Shown here: positions 35,150 through 43,613 of the stretch, one piece after another
Layout of the letters: every line of letters begins with the position of its first letter
Position numbering within the stretch: the first letter of the stretch is position 1
DNA from: an uncultured Lentisphaeria bacterium
Lineage (GTDB): Bacteria; Verrucomicrobiota; Lentisphaeria; Victivallales; Victivallaceae
Assembly: GCA_949298075.1 (NCBI GenBank)
Contig: CASFVA010000009.1
Location: 1 to 64,000 of the forward strand
Direction: 5' to 3'
DNA: 64,000 nucleotides
The notes under the pieces: generated by a model
The model's input: the letters and a program-made list of their open reading frames with translations, nothing else
Told to the model about the DNA's origin: nothing
Databases searched by the model: none
Position numbers and translations under genes: made by a program

Positions 35150-36484
35150 ATGCCTTATATCGCCAATACCGACGCTGACCGCCGCTCCATGCTGGAAGCG
35201 GCCGGTTTTGATTCGGTCGATGCTCTGTGGCGGGCGGCGGGAGTGGATCTGCCGCCACCGGAACTGAACAAGCTGCCGGAAGGAAGTTCCGAATTCGAAG
35301 TCACACGCCGGCTGCGGCAGCTGGCTGCCAAAAACGCTTCCGGGCTGGTCAGTTACCTCGGGATGGGATATTACGATCATCTGATTCCGGCGGCGGTGGA
35401 CGCCCTGGCCTCCCAGCCGGGATTTCTCACGGCCTACACGCCGTACCAGGCTGAAGCTTCGCAGGGGACGCTTCAGGCGATCTTCGAATACCAGTCGATG
35501 ATCTGCCGGCTGACAGACATGGAAGTTGCCAACGCCTCGCTTTACGATGGCGGAACCGCATTGTTTGAGGCGATGATGCTGGCAGTGCGGGCCACCCGGC
35601 GACGCAAGGCGGTGATTTCTGAAGCGGTTTCACCGATTTTCCGCCGCATGATCCGCTGTTACAGCACCAATCTCGATGTGGAGCTGGTGGAGGTGCCGGC
35701 CGGAATCGACGATTCAGCGCAGGCCGGGCTGCTGAATGCGGTAGACACTGACACCGCGTGCGTATTGATCCAGTATCCCAACGTCTTCGGAGCGGTGGAG
35801 GACTGGAGCGCGTTCACCGCAGCGGTGCGGGAACGCGGAGCGCTGAGTGTCGCCTCGACCTATCCGCTGGCGCTGGCGCTGCTCCGGACTCCGGGTGAAA
35901 TGGGATTCGACGTTGTGACTGGCGAAGGCCAGAGCCTCGGAATTCCGCTCTCATTCGGCGGCCCCTATCTCGGTTTCATGGCGGTCCGGGAAAAACTGAT
36001 GCGCAAAATGCCCGGCCGGGTGGTCGGACGGGCGAAGGACAAATCCGGACGCGACGGTTTTGTGCTGACTCTTCAGGCCCGTGAACAGCACATCCGACGC
36101 GAAGGTGCGACCTCCAACATCTGCTCCAATGAAAACCTCTGTGCGCTCCGGGCGCTGATTTACCTTGCCTGCGTCGGCCGACAGGGATTCGTGGACGTGG
36201 CGCGCCTCGCCGCTGTCAACGCGGTGCGGCTGCGGGAGGAGCTGCTGCGGATTCCCGGAATCCATCCGGTCGGAGGAGCCGCATTCTTCAACGAATTTGT
36301 CGTTTCGCTGCCGATTGACGCCGCTGAGGCGGTGGGCCGGCTGATCGATCGCGGTTATGCGGCCGGATTTCCGCTCGGCCGCTACTACCCGGGGCGCGAA
36401 CATGAACTGCTGGTGGCGGTAACGGAAAAACGCACCACGGAGGAAATCAAACAATTCGCCGCGGCGATGGAGGCGGTATTATGA
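35150..36484 (+). CDS. gcvPA: Glycine dehydrogenase (decarboxylating) subunit 1
   Basis: A 444-residue alpha subunit of the split P protein, which with GcvPB decarboxylates glycine and loads the aminomethyl group on the H protein. Family segments seen are YTPYQAEASQGTLQ, NASLYDGGTA and GPYLGFMA. The ATG at 35150 has GGGAGG five bases upstream and homologues start with MPYIANT-like sequence. The gene overlaps gcvPB by four bases (ATGA), matching equal production of the two subunits. Confidence 0.95.
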   Translation: MPYIANTDADRRSMLEAAGFDSVDALWRAAGVDLPPPELNKLPEGSSEFEVTRRLRQLAAKNASGLVSYLGMGYYDHLIPAAVDALASQPGFLTAYTPYQAEASQGTLQAIFEYQSMICRLTDMEVANASLYDGGTALFEAMMLAVRATRRRKAVISEAVSPIFRRMIRCYSTNLDVELVEVPAGIDDSAQAGLLNAVDTDTACVLIQYPNVFGAVEDWSAFTAAVRERGALSVASTYPLALALLRTPGEMGFDVVTGEGQSLGIPLSFGGPYLGFMAVREKLMRKMPGRVVGRAKDKSGRDGFVLTLQAREQHIRREGATSNICSNENLCALRALIYLACVGRQGFVDVARLAAVNAVRLREELLRIPGIHPVGGAAFFNEFVVSLPIDAAEAVGRLIDRGYAAGFPLGRYYPGREHELLVAVTEKRTTEEIKQFAAAMEAVL

Positions 36485-37929
36485 AACTGATTTTTGAGCT
36501 TTCCCATCCCGGCCGGCGGGGGTCGTCGCTGCCTCAGGTTCCGGCGGAAGCACCGGACGCGATTCCGGCCCGGATGCGGCGGAGCACTCCGGCCGGACTG
36601 CCTGAACTCTCCGAACTGGATGTGGTCCGCCACTTTACCAACCTGGCCGGACTCAACTACAGCGTGGACCGCAATTTTTATCCGCTGGGCTCCTGCACCA
36701 TGAAATACAATCCGAAATTTCATGAAAACATCGCGGCGCTCGATGGTTTCGCCGGTCTGCATCCGCTGCTTCCCCAGCTGCGGCACGGCGCCACCCTGAC
36801 CCAGGGGGCGCTCGGAGTGATTTACGAGGCGCAGGCCATCCTGGCGGAACTCACCGGATTCGCCGAATTCACCATGCAGCCGATGGCCGGAGCCCACGGC
36901 GAACTCACCGGAGTCATGCTGATCGCCGCCTGGCACCGCTCCCGGGGCGACGCCAAACGCCGGGTCATGCTGATTCCGGACGCCGCCCATGGCACCAATC
37001 CGGCGTCAGCAGCCACCGCCGGCTTTGAATGCCGGGTGGTGGCCAGCGACGCCCGGGGCAATGTGTCGATTGAGGACCTCAAAGCCAAGCTGGATGACAC
37101 GGTGGCCGGTTTTATGCTGACGTGTCCCAACACTCTCGGATTTTTCGATCCCAACGTCAAGGAAATTACCCGGCTGGTCCACGAAGCCGGCGCACTTGCC
37201 TATTGCGACGGTGCCAATTTCAACGCAATCATGGGGCGGCTGCGTCCGGGGGACCTCGGCTTTGATGTCATGCACCTCAATCTTCACAAGAGTTTTTCGA
37301 CGCCGCACGGTGGCGGCGGTCCCGGCTCCGGTCCGGTGGGCGTCACGGCGGAGCTGGCGCCGTTTCTGCCGGTGTCGCGGGTGGCGAAACGCTCCGACGG
37401 CACCTACAGCCTTGAATACGATTTCCCGGAAAGCATCGGCTACATTGCACCGTTTTACGGCAATTTCGGTGTCATACTCAAAGCCTACGCCTACATGCTG
37501 ACTCTCGGGCGCGGCGGCTTCCGCCGGGTGAGCGAAAATGCCCTGATCAACGCCAATTATGTGCTTGCCAGACTCAAGGCGGCCTATCCGCCGCGCTATG
37601 ACCGTTGCTGCATGCACGAATGTGTGCTGTCGGCTTCCGGCTGGGCCGCCCGGAGCGGCGTACACGCCCTGGACATTGCCAAGGGCCTGATTGATCGCGG
37701 CATACACCCACCGACCATGTATTTCCCGCTGATTGTACCTGAGGCGCTGATGGTTGAACCCACCGAAACCGAAAGCCGGGAAACCCTGGATGAGTTCATC
37801 CGCGCCATGCTGGAGCTGGCGGCAATCGCCGAGACTGCGCCGGAACAGCTGCACGCGGCTCCGGTCACCACTCCGGTGGGACGGCTGGACGAGACTGCCG
37901 CAGCCCGCAAACCGGTACTGAAAGCCTGA
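36481..37929 (+). CDS. gcvPB: Glycine dehydrogenase (decarboxylating) subunit 2
   Basis: A 482-residue PLP-binding beta subunit of the split P protein. The cofactor lysine is K270 in LNLHKSFSTPHGGGGPG. FYPLGSCTMKYNPK near the N terminus and PDAAHGTNPASA are diagnostic. It ends the glycine cleavage cluster. Because neither gcvT nor an lpd gene is nearby, those components must be encoded elsewhere or absent. Confidence 0.95.
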   Translation: MKLIFELSHPGRRGSSLPQVPAEAPDAIPARMRRSTPAGLPELSELDVVRHFTNLAGLNYSVDRNFYPLGSCTMKYNPKFHENIAALDGFAGLHPLLPQLRHGATLTQGALGVIYEAQAILAELTGFAEFTMQPMAGAHGELTGVMLIAAWHRSRGDAKRRVMLIPDAAHGTNPASAATAGFECRVVASDARGNVSIEDLKAKLDDTVAGFMLTCPNTLGFFDPNVKEITRLVHEAGALAYCDGANFNAIMGRLRPGDLGFDVMHLNLHKSFSTPHGGGGPGSGPVGVTAELAPFLPVSRVAKRSDGTYSLEYDFPESIGYIAPFYGNFGVILKAYAYMLTLGRGGFRRVSENALINANYVLARLKAAYPPRYDRCCMHECVLSASGWAARSGVHALDIAKGLIDRGIHPPTMYFPLIVPEALMVEPTETESRETLDEFIRAMLELAAIAETAPEQLHAAPVTTPVGRLDETAAARKPVLKA

Positions 37930-37998
37930 ACTGCCGGATCCGGCGTTCCACTGGCACGGATGATACGGCCGGCGTAAATTCCGGCGCCGGCTCTCAGG

Positions 37999-38136
37999 GG
38001 CAGCCCCAGACGTCACAGGGCGCGGATGTGTCGTGAGTAAAGTGAATTCCGGCTACAAGCGGCTGCCCCGGACGTCACAGGGCGCGGTTTTCTTCAATAA
38101 ATCTATTTTGGCTGCCCCGGACGTCACAGGGCGCGG
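37999..38136. repeat. Three spaced copies of a 27-nt direct repeat
   Basis: A 27-base unit GGCTGCCCCGGACGTCACAG + GGCGCGG is present at 38061-38087 and 38110-38136 (identical) and at 37999-38025 (two mismatches). Spacers are 35 and 22 bases and unrelated. Each unit has the palindrome GACGTC inside a GCCC...GGGC dyad. The third copy contains the last codons and the stop codon of the IclR-type gene on the minus strand. The repeats may derive from serial duplication of that gene end, or act as protein-binding sites. Confidence 0.85.
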
Positions 38137-38819
38137 ATCTTACCGACCAGCAGTGAAAATTCCAGGGCAAGACTGTCGAAGTTGAAACGTTCCGGATTTA
38201 CCCCGAAGAAAGTCAGCGCGTACACCCGCCCGCCGGCAGTCACCGGAGCGGTGATGCTCCACCGGCGGCCGACTTCCCGGCGGATCAGCTGCTCCCCGTT
38301 CCTGGCCTCATTCAACCGGCGCATGAACAGTTCCTCGCCGCGGCTGTCGCCGGAAGAGCGTTTGCGGAACACCTCCCGCGCCGCCTCATCGCTGTAGCGC
38401 CGGGCCAGCAGAACCACCGCCGCATCCGAATTTTCCAAAGCCTCGGCAAAGGGCAGAAATCCTTCAGCACCGCCACCGCTTCGAAACAACACCACCGGGT
38501 AATCGTTCCACAGGCAATGCAGCGATCCGCCAATCCCCAGTCCGGAAGTCCGGGCGGAAATCAATTCCGAGGCCTGGCGCAGAAACGGGAAGCGTCTCAC
38601 CGCCGCCGCGCCGGCGATCACACTGCCCAGCGACGGCACAAAGCTGCGGTATCCCGACTTTTCAATGAAACCGGCCTCAGCCAGGTCGGCCGTGATCCGG
38701 CTCAAAGTGCTGATGTTGAGTCCGAGTTTCTCACTCATTGCTTTCAGCGTAATCGGCCCCGGCGACGCCAGAACGGCGTGCAGCGCGGCAAAAGCCTTTT
38801 CCAGAACCAGATTTTTCAT
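38124..38819 (-). CDS. IclR family transcriptional regulator
   Basis: A 231-residue regulator with an N-terminal winged helix-turn-helix (ITLKAMSEKLGLNISTLSRI, near residues 23-42) and a C-terminal GAF-like effector domain. IclR proteins commonly control carboxylate or sugar-acid genes. The C-terminal domain is a little short (family about 250 residues). Its last codons lie in the third copy of a local 27-nt repeat. The start is five bases after the coaD stop, so it is probably cotranscribed with coaD, an odd pairing. Confidence 0.82.
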   Translation of the reverse strand: MKNLVLEKAFAALHAVLASPGPITLKAMSEKLGLNISTLSRITADLAEAGFIEKSGYRSFVPSLGSVIAGAAAVRRFPFLRQASELISARTSGLGIGGSLHCLWNDYPVVLFRSGGGAEGFLPFAEALENSDAAVVLLARRYSDEAAREVFRKRSSGDSRGEELFMRRLNEARNGEQLIRREVGRRWSITAPVTAGGRVYALTFFGVNPERFNFDSLALEFSLLVGKIRAL

Positions 38820-38824
38820 GACGG

Positions 38825-39304
38825 TCAGGGCTTGAGCTTGGCGGCGATGGCCGCCGCCACCGGTTCGGGCACATAGGAGCGGTAATCACCGTCGAGCCGG
38901 GCGATTTCCTTGATCAGAGTCGAGGAGACGAAGGAATTTTTGAGCGTCGGCATCATGAAAATAGTTTCGCACTGCGGACGCAGATTGCGGTTCATCAACG
39001 CCATCTGAAGCTCGTATTCGAAGTCGGAAAAAGCCCGCAGGCCCCTCAGCACCGCGTTGGCCCCGTACAGTACGATCGCCTCGACCAGCAGACCTTCGAA
39101 CACCACAACTTCGACGTGGCTGAGTCCCCGGCAGCTGGCCTCGATCAGACGGCGACGCTCCTCCAGAGTGAAGAGCGGGCTTTTACCGGAGTTCACCGCC
39201 ACGGCGACAATCACCCGGTCAAAAAGCTGACCGGCCCGGATTACCAGATCGAGATGCCCGTTGGTAAATGGATCAAACGATCCCGGATAAAGGACGGTTT
39301 TCAT
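38825..39304 (-). CDS. coaD: Phosphopantetheine adenylyltransferase
   Basis: A 159-residue enzyme of coenzyme A biosynthesis joining 4'-phosphopantetheine and ATP to dephospho-CoA. The nucleotidyltransferase motif is YPGSFDPFTNGH, followed by RGLRAFSDFEYELQM and the late SSTLIKEIA signature. Length and motifs are standard. It is divergent from ribF and its promoter faces that of ribF. Confidence 0.97.
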   Translation of the reverse strand: MKTVLYPGSFDPFTNGHLDLVIRAGQLFDRVIVAVAVNSGKSPLFTLEERRRLIEASCRGLSHVEVVVFEGLLVEAIVLYGANAVLRGLRAFSDFEYELQMALMNRNLRPQCETIFMMPTLKNSFVSSTLIKEIARLDGDYRSYVPEPVAAAIAAKLKP

Positions 39305-39345
39305 GAAAATTCCCCGTATTTAAAGCCGCCGAACCCGACCGGCGG

Positions 39346-39374
39346 TTGACGCGTCGTTCCAAACAGTGTATATT
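39346..39374 (+). promoter_or_regulatory. Promoter of ribF-acpS
   Basis: TTGACG (39346-39351), exactly 17 bases, then TATATT (39369-39374). The start is expected at about 39381. Confidence 0.7.
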
Positions 39375-39389
39375 TTTATACGATGTTTT

Positions 39390-39418
39390 AATATACGACG
39401 TTTCGACGTCAATTTCAA
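39390..39418 (-). promoter_or_regulatory. Promoter of coaD-IclR
   Basis: On the minus strand TTGAAA (39413-39418), exactly 17 bases, then TATATT (39390-39395). The start is expected at about 39383, within a few bases of the opposing ribF start. Confidence 0.65.
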
Positions 39419-39430
39419 AACGGTCCAGCT

Positions 39431-40399
39431 TTGAATATCATAAATTTCGATACTCCGCCGGGTCCGGGACGGCCCCGGCTCGTGTTCGGACTGGGGGTTT
39501 TCGACGGCGTTCACCGGGGACACCGCCGGATAATTTCAGAAGTGGTCCGGCTGGCGGCCGAACGCGGCGCCGTTCCGGCGGCATTGACGTTTGATCCGCA
39601 TCCGCGGGCGGTGCTGTGCCCGGACGATCCCCCGCAGCTTCTGCTGCCGCTTTGCCGCCGGATAGAGAAACTGCACTGCGCCGGAGCCATTCATGTCGGA
39701 GTGATTGAATTTTCACCGGCGTTCGCCGCCCTCGCTCCGGAGGATTTCCTCGACTCGCTGCTGCGCAGTCCGCAGTTTGAACTGGCCGGAGTCTGCGCCG
39801 GGCGGTCCTGGCGTTTCGGACGTTTCGGCAGCGGCAACTCGGAAGTGCTGCGGCGTTTTGCCGAGGCCGCCGGCCTCGGTTTTTCAACTCCGGCGGAGCT
39901 GGAAATGCCCGATCACACCGTGGTGAGTTCAACCGCCATCCGCCACGCGGCGGCGGCGGGCAAACTTGCCGAGGCGGCTGCGATGCTTGGAGAGGCGCCG
40001 CGATTGTTCGGCCGGGTGGTCCGCGGTTACCGGATCGCGGGCCGATGCCTGTCCACTCCGACAGCAAATCTTCAAGTTGCTTTCGGAGTAACTCCGCCGG
40101 ACGGAGTGTACGCGGCGGCGGCTCCGGTGGGCGGCTGCCTCCGGCCGGCGGTGATCAACATCGGTTTTGCCCCCACTTTCAACTACGATCAGCCGGAACG
40201 CCGGGTCGAAGTACATGTGCTCGACTACGATGGCGACCTGTACGGTGCGGAAATCGAAGTCCGTCTGCTCCGGTTTCTGCGTGGCGAAATCTGCTTTCCC
40301 TCCGCGGAAATGCTGAAACTTCAAATTATTCAGGATATCGCAGCCGCCCGTCAGGAATTCGGACAGGCCGTCTGTCCGGAGGAGCATGGAGTCTCATGA
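39431..40399 (+). CDS. ribF: Bifunctional riboflavin kinase / FAD synthetase
   Basis: A 322-residue enzyme making FMN and FAD from riboflavin. The N-terminal adenylyltransferase domain starts with GVFDGVHRGH and contains FDPHP and the SSTAIR motif. The C-terminal kinase domain begins near residue 190 (GYRIAGRCLSTPTANL) and contains INIGFAPTF and EVHVLDYDGDLYG. The start is a TTG at 39431 without clear Shine-Dalgarno; no better upstream start exists, and a GTG at 39482 would remove part of the first strand. It overlaps acpS by four bases. Confidence 0.93.
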   Translation: MNIINFDTPPGPGRPRLVFGLGVFDGVHRGHRRIISEVVRLAAERGAVPAALTFDPHPRAVLCPDDPPQLLLPLCRRIEKLHCAGAIHVGVIEFSPAFAALAPEDFLDSLLRSPQFELAGVCAGRSWRFGRFGSGNSEVLRRFAEAAGLGFSTPAELEMPDHTVVSSTAIRHAAAAGKLAEAAAMLGEAPRLFGRVVRGYRIAGRCLSTPTANLQVAFGVTPPDGVYAAAAPVGGCLRPAVINIGFAPTFNYDQPERRVEVHVLDYDGDLYGAEIEVRLLRFLRGEICFPSAEMLKLQIIQDIAAARQEFGQAVCPEEHGVS

Positions 40400-40773
40400 T
40401 TATCGGACTGGGCATCGATCTGGCGGAACTGGAGAGAATCAAGGCGGTGCTCGACCGCCGCGGACACCATTTCCGCGAACATGTGTTCACCCTAAAGGAA
40501 TTGGCTCTGGCCGCCGAACGCAATCACTCCGCCGCGTTTTACGCCGGGCGCTGGGCGGCCAAAGAAGCGGTGGCCAAGGCCCTCGGCTGCGGCATCGGGG
40601 CGGAATGCGCTTTCACTGACATTGAAATCGGCAATACCGGCACCGGGGCCCCGGCGGTCAGTTGTTCCGGACATGCTGCCGGGCGCATGAAGAAACTGGG
40701 AGGCAAACGCTGGCATCTTTCCATCAGCCATGAAAAAAACCACGCGGTGGCAGTGGCAATTTTGGAAGGTTGA
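40396..40773 (+). CDS. acpS: Holo-[acyl-carrier-protein] synthase
   Basis: A 125-residue enzyme that transfers 4'-phosphopantetheine from CoA to acyl carrier protein. GIDLAELERI (metal-binding Asp) and AGRWAAKEAVAKAL are the two family motifs, and HLSISHE near the C terminus is also typical. GGAG precedes the ATG that overlaps the ribF stop. The frame is open far upstream but inside ribF. Confidence 0.95.
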   Translation: MIIGLGIDLAELERIKAVLDRRGHHFREHVFTLKELALAAERNHSAAFYAGRWAAKEAVAKALGCGIGAECAFTDIEIGNTGTGAPAVSCSGHAAGRMKKLGGKRWHLSISHEKNHAVAVAILEG

Positions 40774-40785
40774 CGACGGCGGCGG

Positions 40786-40814
40786 TTGACTTTTTCAACT
40801 GGCGGTGATATATT
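40786..40814 (+). promoter_or_regulatory. Promoter of the secreted small protein gene
   Basis: TTGACT (40786-40791), exactly 17 bases, then TATATT (40809-40814). Confidence 0.75.
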
Positions 40815-40868
40815 TCTCAATTCTGACATCGGGTTGAAATCCACAGCAGAGGCAGGCAGCAGAGGATC

Positions 40869-41243
40869 ATGGTTAAATTTTTGCGGATAACACTGGTGGC
40901 GGCCATTCTCTGGCTGGCGTTTCCGGCGCCCCGGGCCGAGGCATTCGACCCGGTGACGCTGGCGGTGCTGGCTCCGGTGGCGCTGCAGCTGGCCCAGGCG
41001 GCCCGCCCCTACCTGATCCGGGCCGCGGTCAACACCGGACGCGGCATGCTGAAAGTCGGCAAGGACGTCTTTGAAATTCTGTATCTGCCCTACGGCTTGT
41101 TTAAAATGTCCTTCGGGGCCCCTTTCGGCGGCTTCCGATCCGGTCTGGTCTACTCAATCAAGGGGCTGATCGCTCCGGGTAAAATGGTATTTCACACGTT
41201 GCTGCTGCCGGTGTACATGGTCGGCATCAACGTCAACCTCTGA
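40869..41243 (+). CDS. Small exported protein of unknown function
   Basis: I do not recognise this 124-residue product. Residues 1-26 form a clear signal peptide (cleavage likely after AEA before FDPVT). The mature part has an amphipathic, Ala/Leu-rich region and a glycine-rich, hydrophobic C terminus (GAPFGGFRSGL...LLLPVYMVGINVNL) and no cysteines. It has a strong promoter, and a DciA-like gene follows after 58 bases. It could be an envelope or surface-associated protein. Confidence 0.7.
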   Translation: MVKFLRITLVAAILWLAFPAPRAEAFDPVTLAVLAPVALQLAQAARPYLIRAAVNTGRGMLKVGKDVFEILYLPYGLFKMSFGAPFGGFRSGLVYSIKGLIAPGKMVFHTLLLPVYMVGINVNL

Positions 41244-41301
41244 GCCGCCGCGAGTCCGGCCAGCTGGCCGTTGCAGCGGGCTTTCAAGCGGGAAATCAGT
41301 C

Positions 41302-41718
41302 ATGGCGGAAAAACTGTCACCGGAACGCCGCCGCGAACTGAAGCGGCGGCGTCAGCGATTCGGTCTGCTGGAGGACTGGTACGGGACCGAAACAGCCCAA
41401 ACCGAAATGGCCGCCCACACCTCTTCTCCGCAACCCATCGGCCGATCGGTGGAACGGCTGTTGCGCAACCTCAACAGCAGCGAAATCAACAACTTCATCA
41501 CCATTGACACCCGGTGGAATGAACTGGTTGGAGCGGCATTTTCCCGCCTGGCCAAACCGGAAAGGCTGACCGGAACCACCCTGGTTCTGGAGGTGCGCCA
41601 CAGCGCACTGCTGGCGGAGCTGCGGCCTTCGCTGGATCTGATCCGGCAGCGCCTGACGGCTGAACTCGGTCCCGGAATCGTCAACGAGATCAGGCTCACC
41701 ATTGCCGGCGGCCGCTGA
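41302..41718 (+). CDS. DciA-like (DUF721) protein
   Basis: A 138-residue protein of the DUF721 family, whose DciA members help load the replicative helicase in bacteria lacking DnaC/DnaI. The conserved W-x-x-(L/I)-V-G motif appears as RWNELVGAAFSRLAKPERL, followed by TLVLEVRHSALLAEL. The first 50 residues are basic and probably disordered. Its start is supported by the spacing from the upstream gene. The function is by family and untested here. Confidence 0.78.
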   Translation: MAEKLSPERRRELKRRRQRFGLLEDWYGTETAQTEMAAHTSSPQPIGRSVERLLRNLNSSEINNFITIDTRWNELVGAAFSRLAKPERLTGTTLVLEVRHSALLAELRPSLDLIRQRLTAELGPGIVNEIRLTIAGGR

Positions 41719-41765
41719 GGGGGTGCGATTTATCGTTTCCCGGCTTTCAGTGCGCGACTCCGCGA

Positions 41766-42248
41766 TCAGGACGGCGGTGCCTCCTCCCAGTCACTGCGGG
41801 TCTGCCGCATGGCCTCGTAGAGCACGATGGAAGCGCAGTTGGCCAGGTTCAGACTCCGGCTGAAGCGTCCCGGCATCGGAATCAGACGCAGGCGGTCCCG
41901 GTAACGGTCATAAAACTCCGGCGGCAGCCCGGAGGATTCCCGGCCGAACACCAGATAGTCACCCGGCGCATAGGAAGTGTCGTAATAACTCTGCCGGCCC
42001 CGGGTGGAAAAAAACCAGAGCCGGGCACCTGGGTTGCGCTCCAGGAACGCGGTCCATCCGGGATAAACCGTCAGGTCGAGGTGCGGCCAGTAATCCATTC
42101 CGGCGCGCCGGAGGTGCTTGTCGTCCAAAATGAAGCCGAGCGGCTCAATGAGATGAAGCCGGGCGCCGGCGGCAACCGCCAGCCGTCCGATCGTGCCGGT
42201 GTTCTGGGGAATTTCCGGCGCAACCAGCACCAGATTGAACGGAGTCAT
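41766..42248 (-). CDS. trmL: tRNA (cytidine(34)-2'-O)-methyltransferase
   Basis: A 160-residue SPOUT-class methyltransferase that modifies the wobble position of certain leucine tRNAs. N-terminal LVAPEIPQNTGTIGRLA, the knot motifs VFGRESSGLP and LNLANCASIVLYEA are intact. The ATG at 42248 is set by GAGGTG six bases upstream and overlaps the RsmB-like gene stop by four bases; a GTG at 42257 is less likely. It shares an operon with the rRNA methyltransferase gene. Confidence 0.93.
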   Translation of the reverse strand: MTPFNLVLVAPEIPQNTGTIGRLAVAAGARLHLIEPLGFILDDKHLRRAGMDYWPHLDLTVYPGWTAFLERNPGARLWFFSTRGRQSYYDTSYAPGDYLVFGRESSGLPPEFYDRYRDRLRLIPMPGRFSRSLNLANCASIVLYEAMRQTRSDWEEAPPS

Positions 42249-43573
42249 GCGAAACACCTCAGCCGGGCGACAAACATTGAATCACAATCGCCATCGGCAG
42301 CGGAAATCCGCGTCATTCCCGGAACCACGGTGCCGGTCAGCGGATGGGGGAAAGGATCCAGTTTGAATTGTTCACGGCTCCCGAGAAAGCGATGCACCAC
42401 CGCTTCGTTTTCTGCGGTAAAAATCGAACAGGTCGCGTAAACCAGTACGCCGCCGGGTTTGACCGCCGCGGAAAAATTGGTCAATATTTCCAGCTGACGA
42501 GCCGCGAACCCCGGAATTTCCGCCGGACTAAACCGCCACTGGCTGCCCGGATGGCGCCGCCACACGCCGGAACAACTGCATGGCGCATCAACCAGCACCC
42601 CGTCAAAAGGCTTGAGACCACGCCAGGGACGACCGTCGTGAACCCGGGTGGAGATGTTGCTGAAACCGGAACGCCGGGAACGGCGGCGCAACTCATCCAG
42701 GATGTAGTCCCGAACGTCGCCGGCAACCACTGTGCCGCGGTTTTTCATCAGGGACGCCAGCTGCAGACTTTTGCCTCCGGCTCCGGCACAGGGATCGAAC
42801 CAGCGTTCTCCGGGTTTCGGAGCAGCCGCCGCACCAATGCATTGACTGGCCAGATCCTGCACTTCAAAGTCGCCGTTACGGTATCCTTCAAGATTGAAGA
42901 GGTTGAGCCGGTCGCCACGCACAGCGAGTGACCCCGGCAGCCGACCGGTCTCCAACCGCAATCCGGCGGCGGCGAGTTCGGAGGTCACCCGGTCGGGATC
43001 CCGCTGAATCCGCAGCCAGAGCGGAGGACGCCGGGCCAGCATCCGGGTGAACGCGGCATAATCAAAATCCGGGGGAACCGCATCGCGCACCCACTCCGGC
43101 GCCAGATCGTCCAGCTCCAACCCGGCTTCAGCCCCGAAAAGCCGGGCCAGTTCAACCGCCCGCCGCAACGGCGAGCCCGGATCACCCCGCAGACCGGGGA
43201 TTTTCAATTCACACCGCAACGCCTCCGCCGCCTCCGGAGCCAGACCGTCGCAGACCAGTCCGGCATAGAGCAGCGCCCGAAGCTCCAGAGCGGACAGCCG
43301 GATTTCACCGCTCTCCAGTTCCGCCCGGCGCTCCCCGGGCAGAAACCGTCGCAGCCACCCCCAATAGCGCAGCAGGGCATAAACCCCCTGCCCGATCAGG
43401 GCGCGATCCCGGGAACCGCACTGGCGGTGATCGTGGAAAAAACCGGCTACCGCCCGATCCGCCGGGCGCCCGGAACCGAATACCTCACCCAGCACCTGCC
43501 GGGCGGCGTTTTCCAGATAACGAATCCGACCGGGGAACCGGTTGCGATCCGCGTTTTTTGCTTCGTTCGTCAC
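42245..43573 (-). CDS. RsmB/NOL1-NOP2-type rRNA (cytosine-5) methyltransferase
   Basis: A 442-residue RNA m5C methyltransferase. The N-terminal third resembles the NusB-like RNA-binding region of RsmB; the C-terminal part holds the SAM motif DPCAGAGGKSLQLA and the two catalytic cysteine motifs VDAPCSCSG and YATCSIF. It most likely methylates 16S rRNA. The start is a GTG at 43573. It is translationally coupled to trmL by a four-base overlap. Confidence 0.88.
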   Translation of the reverse strand: MTNEAKNADRNRFPGRIRYLENAARQVLGEVFGSGRPADRAVAGFFHDHRQCGSRDRALIGQGVYALLRYWGWLRRFLPGERRAELESGEIRLSALELRALLYAGLVCDGLAPEAAEALRCELKIPGLRGDPGSPLRRAVELARLFGAEAGLELDDLAPEWVRDAVPPDFDYAAFTRMLARRPPLWLRIQRDPDRVTSELAAAGLRLETGRLPGSLAVRGDRLNLFNLEGYRNGDFEVQDLASQCIGAAAAPKPGERWFDPCAGAGGKSLQLASLMKNRGTVVAGDVRDYILDELRRRSRRSGFSNISTRVHDGRPWRGLKPFDGVLVDAPCSCSGVWRRHPGSQWRFSPAEIPGFAARQLEILTNFSAAVKPGGVLVYATCSIFTAENEAVVHRFLGSREQFKLDPFPHPLTGTVVPGMTRISAADGDCDSMFVARLRCFA

Positions 43574-43613
43574 GCCTGATTACCCATATTGTCCGGACCG
43601 CCGCCGGACGACC

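Noticed and set aside
37999-38136. CRISPR-like array
   Set aside because: Only three units, spacers of 35 and 22 bases, one unit lies in a coding end, and no cas gene is near.
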